45,356 nucleotides of DNA from Phycisphaerae bacterium (GTDB lineage Bacteria; Planctomycetota; Phycisphaerae; UBA1845; Fen-1342), in NCBI GenBank assembly GCA_028279405.1, contig JANQNU010000019.1:1-45356 (forward strand), given 5' to 3'. The position numbers and the translations under genes were made by a program. This document shows, in pieces, positions 8,276 to 17,516 of this stretch; position 1 is the first letter of the stretch, and each line of letters opens with the position of its first letter. Under the pieces are notes generated by a model. It had not been told where the DNA came from and ran no database searches. It was given only the letters and a program-made list of their open reading frames with translations.

Positions 8276-8968
8276 ATGAAGCGCACGTTGGGAATGGTAT
8301 TGTTGTTGGGGGTCAGTGCGTCGGCGCAGGCCGGCGACCTCATCTGGGATAACTACTTGTCACCGGCCCCGGGCCACGACAGCGTTAACGCGCTGAGTAC
8401 AGAACGCGAGACGGTCGTTCCGGAATCCTGGCTGGTCGACGATGTGGTCTTCGACGATATCGCCGAGATCTCCGAGATCCGCTGGATCGGTCTGCGCGAC
8501 GACGATCCCGGCGCTAACTATGTCGGTGCGGACGTCCTGATCATGGATACCGATTTCCAGATCGTGGCCGAGTTCGTATCGCTCGATTTCCAGACCTCCG
8601 TGCTCGGCCAGCAGTTCGGCCTCGAAGTGTACGAAGGCAGCGTTCAGCTTCCCGGCGACGTGATCCCCGCTAGCTCCGAAGCCGTCATCCTCGAGCCCGG
8701 AAACTACTACATCGGCACGCGCCTCGTGGGAAACGGGCTTGGCCGCAACTTTGCGGCCACCACCGGCAACGGCGCGATGAACGGCAACAGTTTCGGCGTC
8801 TGGCAGAGCATCTCGTTCTTCGGTCACACCGACTGGGTCAACTCGGCTGACATCGATCAGTTCGGCGGCTCGGACTTCGCGTTCCAGCTATACGGAACGA
8901 TCGTGCCCGAGCCGGCCTCGCTGGCGCTGATCGCAGCCGGCGGGCTACTGCTCATTCGCCGACGCTAA
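8276..8968 (+). CDS. PEP-CTERM-anchored exported protein
   Basis: The 230-residue protein starts at the ATG at 8276, 9 bases after GGAGGAG. A signal peptide (MKRTLGMVLLLGVSASAQAG) is followed by about 180 residues of likely beta-rich ectodomain. The end, VPEPASLALIAAGGLLLIRRR region, is a textbook PEP-CTERM signal: PEP motif, hydrophobic helix and Arg cluster. Such proteins are sorted and processed by exosortase, usually in biofilm or extracellular polysaccharide-producing bacteria. No exosortase is in the window. The ectodomain family was not recognised. A clean terminator follows at 9002. Confidence 0.9.
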   Translation: MKRTLGMVLLLGVSASAQAGDLIWDNYLSPAPGHDSVNALSTERETVVPESWLVDDVVFDDIAEISEIRWIGLRDDDPGANYVGADVLIMDTDFQIVAEFVSLDFQTSVLGQQFGLEVYEGSVQLPGDVIPASSEAVILEPGNYYIGTRLVGNGLGRNFAATTGNGAMNGNSFGVWQSISFFGHTDWVNSADIDQFGGSDFAFQLYGTIVPEPASLALIAAGGLLLIRRR

Positions 8969-9001
8969 GCGAGCGAGCCCCCTCGAAACGATTCGATCAA
9001 A

Positions 9002-9027
9002 AGCCGGCTTCAACGCCGGCTTTTTTT
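9002..9027 (+). terminator. Intrinsic terminator between convergent genes
   Basis: AGCCGGC (9002-9008), loop TTCAAC, GCCGGCT (9015-9021), then a run of seven T ending at 9027. A short run of A on the left arm gives a weaker T run on the minus strand, so it may also serve the gene ending at 9073. Confidence 0.85.
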
Positions 9028-9072
9028 GTGCGCGCCGAAAACGACGCAGCGCTTGAACGCGCAAATCCCCAC

Positions 9073-10458
9073 CTACCCCAGCACGCGGCCGCGCATGTCC
9101 TCGGGCACCGGCATACGCAACTGCTTGAGGATCGTCGGCGCCACATCATAGAGCGACGCATCTTCCCGCCTACTCGACAACGACGGATGCGACAGCACAT
9201 ACATCCCCTGCTGCGCATGGTTCGCATCGTCAGGCCCGGTGTCATTCTCGAACGTGTAAATGTCCGGGTTGCCCACCGTCCCGACGCTGCGCCAGTGCAG
9301 GTCGCCGAAGATCACCACCAGGTCCGGCGGCACGTTCTCCACCCGCTCGTAGATCTCCTCGGGCTTGTACGCGCGATTCCCCATCTTCGCGCCGTTGTGA
9401 TCGACCATCGCTTCGATCATCCCGGCGAGCTTGTCGCGAAACGACTGATACTCCCCATCACTCACGATCCCGCGCGGTTCGCGGCCCGCACGGTTGATGA
9501 ACACTCGACCGTAATAGCCGCCCTCGCCCCACACCCGCGTCCGCTCCCAGTCGACATTGCCCAGGTCGAAGCGCGTCGGACCGTCAGGCGCTTCGCGAAG
9601 AACCAGCAGGCCCTCGCGAATCAACCAGTCGTTGATACAAAGGCCACCGTCCATGCGCTTCGCGCCATGATCCGAAACGACCCAGATCGCCGTCCGCTCG
9701 CGATCGAGCGCGTCGATCAACTCGCCCATCCGAGCATCGAGCCAAACATAGTAGTCATGAATCGCATTCTCGAACTCGTTGCCCGCCTGGTATCGATGAT
9801 GCTCGCGATCCATGAACTGCCAGAAGCCGTGATGGATACGGTCGGTACCCATCTCCACCATGAAGAACAGCTCCCAGGGACGGGTCGTGAGCAGGTGCCG
9901 ACACACCTTGAATCGCCGATCCGTCATGTCGTAGATCTGCTTGAGCAGCCATGCCTTGTCATCCGTCCGAAAGCCCTTGACGTCCAGCAGGTACTCACCG
10001 ACCAAGTCCGTGATCTCCTGCTTCAACTCCGGCGGGTACGCGTAGGGGCTATCGATCGTCGGCGTCAGGAAACACGTGATCTGACACCCGAACGGCGGCT
10101 GCGTGATCGGGAACGTCCCCGGAACACCGACCGTGATCGACTGCTTGTTCGCTCCGGCGAGGTAATCCCAGATCCGCGGCTGACGCACCTCCAGATTCGT
10201 CGCGATCCCGAGGTTCTCGTAGCTGTGGTCCCGGCGATTGCGAAAACCATAGATGCCGAGCGTTCCCGGGTCCTTGCTCGTACACATGCAGCTCCACGCG
10301 GGCACCGTAATCGGCGGCATGCAGCTTTCAAGATTCCCCCACAACCCCGAGTCCCGCAAACTGCGCAACACCGGCAGATCGTCAATCCAACGGTCGAACA
10401 ACAGATGCGGGTCCGCACAGTCCAGCCCGATGACGGCAACCTTCTCGATCTCGCTCAT
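9073..10458 (-). CDS. Alkaline-phosphatase-superfamily phosphodiesterase/nucleotide pyrophosphatase
   Basis: The 461-residue protein belongs to the type I phosphodiesterase/nucleotide pyrophosphatase group. Metal and nucleophile signatures are visible: GLDCAD with D13 near the N-terminus, PPITVPAW with the probable nucleophile T51, and VVSDHGAKRMDG later in the chain, then NHAQQGMYVLSHP with the last metal His. There is no signal peptide, so it should act in the cytosol on a phosphodiester or pyrophosphate substrate that cannot be named. Related enzymes are annotated as predicted AP-superfamily phosphohydrolases. The ATG at 10458 is preceded by AGGGA about 12 bases away; the upstream in-frame ATG at 10560 would add a segment that does not look like protein of this family. 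It diverges from rarD. Confidence 0.85.
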   Translation of the reverse strand: MSEIEKVAVIGLDCADPHLLFDRWIDDLPVLRSLRDSGLWGNLESCMPPITVPAWSCMCTSKDPGTLGIYGFRNRRDHSYENLGIATNLEVRQPRIWDYLAGANKQSITVGVPGTFPITQPPFGCQITCFLTPTIDSPYAYPPELKQEITDLVGEYLLDVKGFRTDDKAWLLKQIYDMTDRRFKVCRHLLTTRPWELFFMVEMGTDRIHHGFWQFMDREHHRYQAGNEFENAIHDYYVWLDARMGELIDALDRERTAIWVVSDHGAKRMDGGLCINDWLIREGLLVLREAPDGPTRFDLGNVDWERTRVWGEGGYYGRVFINRAGREPRGIVSDGEYQSFRDKLAGMIEAMVDHNGAKMGNRAYKPEEIYERVENVPPDLVVIFGDLHWRSVGTVGNPDIYTFENDTGPDDANHAQQGMYVLSHPSLSSRREDASLYDVAPTILKQLRMPVPEDMRGRVLG

Positions 10459-10587
10459 AGACGCTCGAATCCCTGTCAATCCGCGTTTTCCCATGCCGAC
10501 GCACGGGCCCTCTCCGGCACGGATACCGTACCCCATCCAACAACGCGTGTAAAAAAACACATTACCGCGCCGTCATTGCACGCCGGG

Positions 10588-10616
10588 CTGAAAGCGACTC
10601 GCGGACGCGCTACAAT
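10588..10616 (+). promoter_or_regulatory. Promoter of rarD, probably giving leaderless mRNA
   Basis: CTGAAA (10588-10593), a 17-base spacer and TACAAT (10611-10616). The ATG begins 9 bases after the -10 box, so transcription should start within about 3 bases of the start codon, and no Shine-Dalgarno is present. Confidence 0.5.
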
Positions 10617-10625
10617 AGCCGTCTT

Positions 10626-11606
10626 ATGCTCGACAACCGACGAGAGCAGCAAATCGGTGTGATGTACGGACTCAGCGCGTACCTGGCGTGGGGGTTCGTC
10701 GTCATCTATTTCAAAGCCGTCAGCAGCGTGCCCGCGTTCCAAGTACTGGCCCACCGCGTGCTCTGGTCCCTGCTCCTGCTCATCGTGCTCCAGACCGCGC
10801 TGCGTAAATGGAACAACGTTCGCCAGACGCTGCGCTCGGGCAGCGTGCTCGGCGTTCTGCTCGGCTCCACGACGCTGATCGGCCTCAACTGGTATGTCTT
10901 CATCTGGGCGGTCGAACACGAACAGGTCGTACAGGCCAGCCTCGGCTACTTCATCAACCCGCTGGTCAACGTATTGCTCGGCTACATCTTTCTCGGCGAA
11001 CGACTCCGACGATTACAGGTTGTCAGCGTTCTCCTTGCAGCCACATCGGTCACCGTGCTGACCGTGTCGCGCGGGCAGCTTCCCGTGATAGCGCTTACGC
11101 TGGCGTTGTCGTTCGGCTGCTACGGCCTTCTGCGCAAGATCGTACGGGCTGACGCGCTGACCGGACTGACGGTCGAGACAGCCCTACTCACACCGATCGC
11201 AATCGGGTTCCTGCTCTATTGGTCGGCCACCGGCGAAAGCCATTTCGGTACCTCACGCACCATTGATATATTGCTCGTCAGTTCCGGCGTCGTCACGGCA
11301 GTCCCACTGCTGCTCTTTGCCGCCGGCGCGCGACGGCTCCGGCTGGCCACGATGGGATTCCTCCAATACATCGCGCCATCGATGCAGTTCCTGATCGGCC
11401 TGGCATACGGCGAATCCGTCGACGCCATCCAATGGTCCTGCTTCATCGTCATCTGGTTCGCACTCGCGATCTTCTCGGCCGACGCGGCCTGGCAGGTGCG
11501 CACCTACGATCGCGCGACCAACAACCCAACGGTGCCGGAACCGACCTTGCAGCACCCCCACACTGGCGGACAAGCCGCCAATGCCACCCGGCCGGAGCGT
11601 TGCTAG
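10626..11606 (+). CDS. rarD: RarD-type EamA/DMT family permease
   Basis: The 326-residue protein has about ten hydrophobic segments and the RarD hallmarks LSAYLAWGFVVIYFK near the N-terminus, AHRVLWS, LNWYVFIWAVEH and ASLGYFINPLVNVLLG. RarD proteins are inner-membrane drug/metabolite transporters first noted for chloramphenicol sensitivity; the natural substrate is not established. The family part ends near residue 295 (AAWQVRTYD). The last 15 or so residues (TGGQAANATR...) are encoded by a copy of an interspersed palindromic repeat, so the original stop seems to have been lost or overrun. The start lacks a ribosome binding site and lies 9 bases after a -10 box. Confidence 0.9.
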   Translation: MLDNRREQQIGVMYGLSAYLAWGFVVIYFKAVSSVPAFQVLAHRVLWSLLLLIVLQTALRKWNNVRQTLRSGSVLGVLLGSTTLIGLNWYVFIWAVEHEQVVQASLGYFINPLVNVLLGYIFLGERLRRLQVVSVLLAATSVTVLTVSRGQLPVIALTLALSFGCYGLLRKIVRADALTGLTVETALLTPIAIGFLLYWSATGESHFGTSRTIDILLVSSGVVTAVPLLLFAAGARRLRLATMGFLQYIAPSMQFLIGLAYGESVDAIQWSCFIVIWFALAIFSADAAWQVRTYDRATNNPTVPEPTLQHPHTGGQAANATRPERC

Positions 11607-11790
11607 CGACACGGCCTGCTCGTTTGGCGCACCCGAAACCCCTCGCTCGCGCTCGGGGCTCGTTGTGGAGGGTACTGTTCCGCGCGGGGGCCTTTGGCGC
11701 CGACAAAGGCCTCGCAAAGGGAGCTTGCTCCCCCCCGGAGCGCAAGCGACGGGTCAGAGTGCCCCCTCCCACGCCCTCCACAGTCCCGAT
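11559..11790. repeat. Interspersed repeat cluster 2, entering the rarD 3' end
   Basis: Contains the ACTGGCGGACAAGCCGCCA palindrome (11562-11580, inside rarD), the CTCGCGCTCGGGGCTCGT module (about 11641-11668), the CAAAGGGAGCTTGCTCCCC palindrome (about 11709-11736) and a GGAGCGCAAGCGACGGGTC tail that recurs at the edge of cluster 3 (12946-12963). Open frames here merely read the repeats. Confidence 0.8.
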
Positions 11791-11864
11791 GGTTTCCTCA
11801 GAAACCGCGACGCTCGGAGGGTACAATGGAGCGTGATCGGTAGCATCGGTCAGGAGGGTCTGAA

Positions 11865-12551
11865 TTGTCGAAGACCGAATCAACTGCACCAGTCGACTCG
11901 ATTCCGATCGATGGCGAACTCCCGTTTCCGCGCCCGGTAGGATTATCCGATGCGGAGTTGGCGGCACTCCTACGGTTCCTGCGCTCGGCGAGCACGCAAC
12001 GCGTTGGGCCACGCGAACTCGGCCATGAGCCATATGATCGAAAGCTCCCGATCCTCTCGATCGAACGGCTAAGCAATCGCATCGAAGTGACCACCGGATT
12101 TCGGCATAGTCCGATCTCGGGTAGCGGACAACGGCTAACGATCAGGATCAAAGACGATAACCACTTCGTGCTCTTGTCCGTCCTTCGGTGGGAGGATGAC
12201 CTCTTTTCGGCCACAATGGCCGAAGTCTCAATTCCATCGACCCCGGTCGAGGGTGACCTGCCGTTCCCGCGTCCGGACGGATTCTCCGATGCCGAACTAA
12301 TCGCGCTCGTGGATTACCTGCGCACGACGCGCACTCGGCGTACCTGGCCGCGGCTGCTTGGTTGGATTCCGAGCGGTCCCGTATACGATCGCAAACTCGC
12401 AATCCTCGCAATCAAACGCGTGGATAATCAGATCGGGATCATGACGGGGTTCTGCTACGGGCCACGATTCGGCGCCGGCCAGTTTCTCACGGTTGACATC
12501 GACGACGACGGGCGTTTCAACCTGACGCACGTGACCTCGTGGATGTCTTAG
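11865..12551 (+). CDS. Unknown protein made of two tandem ~97-residue repeats
   Basis: The 228-residue protein uses a TTG start at 11865, supported by AGGAGGG six bases upstream. It has no signal peptide or membrane segment. It is an internal duplication: residues about 16-110 align with about 129-226. Shared strings are GELPFPRP / GDLPFPRP, LSDAELAALL / FSDAELIALV, YDRKLPILSIERL / YDRKLAILAIKRV, VTTGF / IMTGF and GSGQRLTIRIKDD / GAGQFLTVDIDDD, each ending in a Trp-containing strand. The second half of each unit (I.RL.N.I.V.TG...G.GQ.L) resembles patterns seen in small beta-rich hypothetical proteins, but no named family could be assigned. It is flanked on both sides by repeat clusters and is probably transcribed alone. 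Confidence 0.75.
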   Translation: MSKTESTAPVDSIPIDGELPFPRPVGLSDAELAALLRFLRSASTQRVGPRELGHEPYDRKLPILSIERLSNRIEVTTGFRHSPISGSGQRLTIRIKDDNHFVLLSVLRWEDDLFSATMAEVSIPSTPVEGDLPFPRPDGFSDAELIALVDYLRTTRTRRTWPRLLGWIPSGPVYDRKLAILAIKRVDNQIGIMTGFCYGPRFGAGQFLTVDIDDDGRFNLTHVTSWMS

Positions 12552-12574
12552 TTCGGTCGGTGCGTTCCTTGAAG

Positions 12575-12961
12575 CGAACGGGGAGCAAGCTCCCGGGATA
12601 GGCCTGTTTCGGCGTCCCGGGTGGCACTGACGGCTTGTCCGCCAGTGTTCGGAACGTGCGTTTGATCAAGGCTTCGTGGAGGTGGCGATGTCGGGCCTAG
12701 CACCCTCTGAACACTGGTAGCAAGCTACCAGTTCCCACCCGATCGGAGCGTACCAGCGACGCGGCCTGTTCGTCTCGCGCACCCTGGTCCCCTCGCTCGC
12801 GCTCGGGGCTCGTTGTGGAGTGTGCTATTCCGCGTCGGCGTATGGTGCCCCATCCTTCTAGGGTGGGGGACGCCTTTCGTCCAGCAAGCCAATGTGTCCC
12901 CGAGGGTAGAACCCTGGGGGACCAGCACCTAACACTACGAGGCCGGAGCGCAAGCGACGGG
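12575..12961. repeat. Interspersed repeat cluster 3
   Basis: This whole convergent gap is built from shared modules: GGGGAGCAAGCTCCC (12581-12595), GTGGCACTGACGGCTTGTCC with GCCAGTGTTCGG (12619-12652, reverse orientation), the CTCGCGCTCGGGGCTCGT module (about 12791-12820), the GTGCCCCATCCTTCTAGGGTGGGG inverted repeat (12845-12872, one mismatch in the stem) and GTCCCCGAGGGT...ACCCTGGGGGACC (12895-12922). Confidence 0.85.
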
Positions 12962-15900
12962 TCATCGCACTGGTACCGGCACCTGCTGACTGGTCATGCC
13001 GGTGAGATCATCCGGCTCGAAACCGGTCGCCGGCATCGGATGCATCACGTGGTAGATCGTCGGTACGAGGCAGAGCGCCAGCAGCGTGGCACCAAAGATC
13101 CCGCCGGCGATGACGACCGCGAGCGGTGGCCAGAACATTCCACCGTCCAACCAAAGCGGCAAGAAACCGACCATCGTGGTCAACGTTGTCGCGAGCACGT
13201 GCCGTGTTTCGTGGATGACGACGTTGCGAATCGCGATCACGTCGCCGACGCGCGCCCGCGGGTCCTCGCGAATGCCGGCGAGAACGACGATCGCATCATT
13301 GATCGCTACTCCGACGAGCCCCATCGTGCCGACGATCGACACGAAACCGAACGGGTAGCCGAACGCCCACAAGCCGAACATCCCCAACCCGATCGACAGG
13401 GCGCCGACCGCGCCGATCAGTGCCGCCAAACGGAACGAACGGAAAGAGAGTACGAGTGCCGCGACCATCAGCGTAAGCAGCACGCCCACGGATGCCATCA
13501 GGTGCCCGATCGAGTCGCTCCGTCGATCCTCCTCACCGCCGTACTCCAGCCGCACGCCGGCGGGAAGGTGAACGTCGCTTTCGGCCAGCCGCTGCTTGAA
13601 GTCGGCGAGCACGGTTGCCGGCAAAACGTCCGCTTCGAGGAAGCCCTGGATGACGTTGACCCGTTCGTGGTCGCGGCGTGTGATGCTGGCGAGTTCCGGC
13701 ATGAGACGCGCTCGCGCCAGCCCGGCCACTGGCGTGTACCGTCCACCCTCCGAGACGCCCGCAGCAGACGCTGGTTCGTTTCCCGGCTGCATCAGGTTGA
13801 GGGAGAGCACGCCGCCCAGGTCAGCGCGCGCATCACTGGTCAGTCGCACCCGCACGGGGAGTTGCTCCGTGCTCTCGAGCAACGAACCGCCGATGAGCCC
13901 GCGAAGCTGCGACTCGAGTTGGCGCGCGACTTCGACGTTCGTGAAGCCGGCACGCCGCGCCTGCTGCTCGTCGACATCCAGCCGCAGCTTGGGCATCCCG
14001 TCGTCGGTCGTTGCACGCGTATGCGTGATCCGCGGCGTCGCGGCCAGGATCCTCCGTAACCGGTTTCCCTCCTCGCGCAGGATGTCGAAGTTGGCCCCGA
14101 ACAGGCGCAGCTCGATCGGCGCGTTGAACGGCGGGCCCTGCTCGAGCTGCCGACACAGAATCTGTGCCTCGGGAAACGCCTGGTCGAGTGCTCGTTGCAG
14201 ACTATCGATCACCGGACCGCTCTCGATCGTGTCGAGCTGTACCAGCGCCTGTGCGAAGAACGCCGCGCCGTCCTCGCCTTCGATCAAGTTGTAGTAGAAC
14301 TTGGGCGCGCTGTTGCCGACGAACCACTCCGCCGCCACAACATGCGGATGGCGCTCGACATGCTCGTTAATCCGCTCGACCATCCGACGCGTGCCGTCCA
14401 CCGAGGTGATTTCGGGCATCCGCACTTCGACCCGGAACTGGTCTCGATCGGCCGGCGGAAAAAACTGCATGGGCAAGCTTGGGAACGCCATGAACCCGAT
14501 CACCGGCAACGCGGTCGCCACGCCGATTCCCAGCAACGGTTGAGCCAGCACGCGATCCAACGCCCGGCCATAGAGCTCGCGCAACCAGATCGCGCCGACA
14601 CCCCGCTCCCACCAGCGCCCGACCGTCGCCGTGCTGCGGTCGACCATTGCCGTCAACGCCGGCACGACCGTCATCGAGAGGACGAACGAACTCACCAGTG
14701 CCAGGCAGACACTCAACCCGAGCGGTCCGATGAACTCGCCGGCGCCGCCGGGCGCCAGCACGATCGGCATGAACGCCAGCACGGTCGTCAATGTCGAGCT
14801 GGCCAAGGGGACGACCAGGTGCCGCACGCTCTGCTCGATGCTCTCACGCGCACTGGCACCGGCGTGGCGCCGCGCTCGGACCGCATCCACGATCACGATT
14901 GCGTTATCGATCAAGAGGCCGAGTGCGATAATCAACCCGGTAATCGACATTTGATGAATCGGCATGCCGAGCAGATTCATCAGCGCCAGCGTCATCAGGC
15001 TCGCCAGCGGCAACGTACAGGTGATGATCATGGCCGAGCGCCAGCCCATCATCGCGAAGCTGACCGCAACGACCAGCGCGATTCCGAGTAGCAGGTTACC
15101 GAGCAGCGACTCGAGACGTCGCTCGACGTACTGGCTTTGGTCGAAGATAACATCGAGACCGAGGCCGGTCGGCAGCGCTTCGTCAAAGGCGGCAATCCGT
15201 CCGCGAACCTTCTCGGCCCAGTGGTCGACACGTCGGCCGGCTTCCATTCGAACAGCGACGACGACCGCGGGACGATTGCCGACCAGTGACCACTCGGTCG
15301 GCGGCTCGGCGATGGTCTTTTCCACACGGGCCAGATCACCCAGCCGAACCACCTGACCGGCCGCGTTCACCCGTACCGGCAATTGGCGGATCTGACCGAC
15401 CGAGTCAAACTCGCCCGAAACCTCGATCAGCAGGTTACTGTCGTCGTTGAATACCTGACCGGCCGCGACCTTGGCATCCGAACGGGCGATGATCCCGGTC
15501 AGCGCCGTCGGCGACAGGCCGAGCGCCGCCAGACGCTGCGTCTCGAGTTCGACCCGGATCTCTTCCTCCGGATCGCCGAAGAGCTCGACGTCCGCCGTTC
15601 CCGGAACCACACGCAGCCGATCCTCGAGCGACTCGGCCGTTCGACGGAGAATCGCATACTGCACCGGACCGTCCGCCTGCCAGGTCACCGCGGCGATCAT
15701 TGTGTATGCGGTGATCTCCCCTTCCTCGAACTCCGGCGTCGTGGCGCCCTCCGGCAACTGCGGGACTACGTCGCCGAGCTTGTCGCGGACGCGCGACCAG
15801 ACCGAGTCGATTCGCCGAGCCGGGATTTCTTCCAGCAGCTCGACGGTAACCAGCGAAATCCCGCGGCGCGACGTCGATTCGAGATGCCAGATCTCGTCGA

Positions 15901-16150
15901 TCTCGGCGAGCTTCTTCTCGATCCGTTCGGTCACCAGCGCTTCTACGCGTTCGGCGGGCGCCCCCGGCATCCTTGTGAGAATCAGCGCCGAGCGCATCGT
16001 CAGCACCGGATCCTCGGCCCGCGGAAGAACGTGGAACGCCGACAACCCGGAGACCACGATCAACCCGACCGCCATGATCAGCAAACGCGGATTCCGGTAG
16101 CAGAGACTCAGCATGTTCAACTCGCAAACCTGGATCAGCTCGTGCCGCAC
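12962..16150 (-). CDS. RND-family efflux permease (AcrB-like)
   Basis: The 1062-residue length and layout fit an inner-membrane RND pump: one N-terminal helix (LLIMAVGLIVVSGLSAF), a periplasmic porter loop, a bundle of helices, a second large loop and a second bundle. The central helix has GLLIDNAIVIVDAV, carrying the Asp of the proton relay, and the C-terminal bundle has GVAINDAIVVLAGI. The pump exchanges protons for exported compounds; substrates are unknown. The GTG at 16150 is the furthest in-frame start, with AAGGGAG about 22 bases upstream; an ATG at 16114 (MLSLCYRNP) is equally possible. It follows the hlyD-type adaptor gene by 40 bases, completing a regulator-adaptor-pump operon. No outer-membrane TolC-type gene is nearby. 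Confidence 0.9.
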   Translation of the reverse strand: MRHELIQVCELNMLSLCYRNPRLLIMAVGLIVVSGLSAFHVLPRAEDPVLTMRSALILTRMPGAPAERVEALVTERIEKKLAEIDEIWHLESTSRRGISLVTVELLEEIPARRIDSVWSRVRDKLGDVVPQLPEGATTPEFEEGEITAYTMIAAVTWQADGPVQYAILRRTAESLEDRLRVVPGTADVELFGDPEEEIRVELETQRLAALGLSPTALTGIIARSDAKVAAGQVFNDDSNLLIEVSGEFDSVGQIRQLPVRVNAAGQVVRLGDLARVEKTIAEPPTEWSLVGNRPAVVVAVRMEAGRRVDHWAEKVRGRIAAFDEALPTGLGLDVIFDQSQYVERRLESLLGNLLLGIALVVAVSFAMMGWRSAMIITCTLPLASLMTLALMNLLGMPIHQMSITGLIIALGLLIDNAIVIVDAVRARRHAGASARESIEQSVRHLVVPLASSTLTTVLAFMPIVLAPGGAGEFIGPLGLSVCLALVSSFVLSMTVVPALTAMVDRSTATVGRWWERGVGAIWLRELYGRALDRVLAQPLLGIGVATALPVIGFMAFPSLPMQFFPPADRDQFRVEVRMPEITSVDGTRRMVERINEHVERHPHVVAAEWFVGNSAPKFYYNLIEGEDGAAFFAQALVQLDTIESGPVIDSLQRALDQAFPEAQILCRQLEQGPPFNAPIELRLFGANFDILREEGNRLRRILAATPRITHTRATTDDGMPKLRLDVDEQQARRAGFTNVEVARQLESQLRGLIGGSLLESTEQLPVRVRLTSDARADLGGVLSLNLMQPGNEPASAAGVSEGGRYTPVAGLARARLMPELASITRRDHERVNVIQGFLEADVLPATVLADFKQRLAESDVHLPAGVRLEYGGEEDRRSDSIGHLMASVGVLLTLMVAALVLSFRSFRLAALIGAVGALSIGLGMFGLWAFGYPFGFVSIVGTMGLVGVAINDAIVVLAGIREDPRARVGDVIAIRNVVIHETRHVLATTLTTMVGFLPLWLDGGMFWPPLAVVIAGGIFGATLLALCLVPTIYHVMHPMPATGFEPDDLTGMTSQQVPVPVR

Positions 16151-16190
16151 GCGCAGCGATGGTCAGCGCGCTCCCTTACCACGGCACCCG

Positions 16191-17516
16191 CTATTGAGTC
16201 GGCTCGGCACTGACGCGCTGGCCCGGCGAAAGCCGGTGCACGCCCGCTGTGACAATCGTTTCGCCTTCGTTGACCAGCCCCTGAACGAACGCTCGACGGG
16301 CCTCGGTATGAACGACCTCGACCGGGCGGCGCTCCAGCACGCCGTCCGGCGAGACGACGTAGCATGACCACAGCCCCTTCTCCGCCCGGACCAGCGCCGT
16401 CGTCGGAATCCAGAACCCCGGCTGCCGCTTGTCCTGCGTCACCGAGAGCCGAACCATCTGCCCGGCGAAAACCCGCGACACGTCCTCCGGCGAAACATCA
16501 AGAACCACCGTCACCGTTCGCGTCGTCGGATCGACCTCCGGAATCCGCGACCGAACAATTGCCCGCACGGCGTCTGTACCCGCCGACAGCCTTACGCGGG
16601 TCTCAGGTTCGAGCTGCTCGAGCGCCTCCAGCGGAACCCCGACATACGCCTGCAATACACCCCGCTCGATCAACCGAAAGACCCGTTGCCCAGCCGCAAC
16701 CACTTCGCCCTCGTCAACCAGCCGTTGGACGACCGTTGCATCGAACGGCGCCCGAAGGACGCTCTTCTCAAGATCAATCGCGATCGTCTCCGCCTGGGCT
16801 TCGAGCTGCGCTACCTGGGCTCGTTGCGCCGCAATACGCTCGCGACGCGTCCCCTCCTCGAGCGCATCGAGATCATGCCGCGCTTGTTCGAGCCGCGCCG
16901 CAGCCGCACGCTCCAGCGAAACCGCATCGTCCAGTTCCTCAGCGCTCGCAGCGCCGCGCTCGACCAGCTCCGTTCGGCGGACGCGCTTGCGCCGCAGCAA
17001 CTCATGGTCGGCCGCCAGCTCATCAACTCGGGCGCGTGCCGCCTCGATCGTCTGCCGACGAGCGCCGGCGACCAACTCTTCCAACTGAGCCCGTGCCCCC
17101 GCCAAACGCGCGGCGACCTCCGCCCCGAGCGCCTCGATGCGCCGTGCGTCCAGTTGCACCAGTACCTGGCCGGCAACGACAGCATCACCGTCGTCCACCA
17201 GCAGTCGGGCAACCTGCCCCGGAATCTCAAAACCGACTTCGCTCTGCCGGTTAGCAACGATCTCCCCGGTGTATTGCCGCGTGTAGGCAAACGCCGACTG
17301 TCGCGCGAGAGCCCGCGTCGCGACTGGCAGCGACTTGGCATCGGCTGTCGCCGACGGTTCAGAATCGAGCACGCCGGTCTGCCACGACGCAACGCTCGCC
17401 GCCACGACCAGCACCGGCAGGATCAGCATCCCAACCCGCTTGGCGATACCATGACGTACCGTCACATCGACACTGGTTTCGCGTGGGTCAGCTTCGTGCA
17501 CGCGTGCCGTACTCAT
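16191..17516 (-). CDS. RND efflux periplasmic adaptor (HlyD/AcrA family)
   Basis: The 441-residue membrane fusion protein bridges the RND pump and an outer-membrane channel. After a short cytosolic N-terminus there is one membrane segment (VGMLILPVLVVAASVASW, about 28-45), then a lipoyl half-motif (EIPGQVARLLVDDGDAVVAGQVL), a long alpha-helical hairpin rich in Ala, Arg and Glu (about 125-245), the second lipoyl half (LRAPFDATVVQRLVDEGEVV) and beta-barrel and membrane-proximal domains. The ATG at 17516 has AGGAGG about nine bases upstream. It overlaps the tetR reading frame by 29 bases, so translation is probably coupled. The longer frame to 17777 lies inside tetR. Confidence 0.9.
   Translation of the reverse strand: MSTARVHEADPRETSVDVTVRHGIAKRVGMLILPVLVVAASVASWQTGVLDSEPSATADAKSLPVATRALARQSAFAYTRQYTGEIVANRQSEVGFEIPGQVARLLVDDGDAVVAGQVLVQLDARRIEALGAEVAARLAGARAQLEELVAGARRQTIEAARARVDELAADHELLRRKRVRRTELVERGAASAEELDDAVSLERAAAARLEQARHDLDALEEGTRRERIAAQRAQVAQLEAQAETIAIDLEKSVLRAPFDATVVQRLVDEGEVVAAGQRVFRLIERGVLQAYVGVPLEALEQLEPETRVRLSAGTDAVRAIVRSRIPEVDPTTRTVTVVLDVSPEDVSRVFAGQMVRLSVTQDKRQPGFWIPTTALVRAEKGLWSCYVVSPDGVLERRPVEVVHTEARRAFVQGLVNEGETIVTAGVHRLSPGQRVSAEPTQ

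Noticed and set aside
9028..10662. 544-codon + strand open frame
   Set aside because: Antisense to the phosphodiesterase gene with intact catalytic motifs; composition is typical of a GC-rich shadow.
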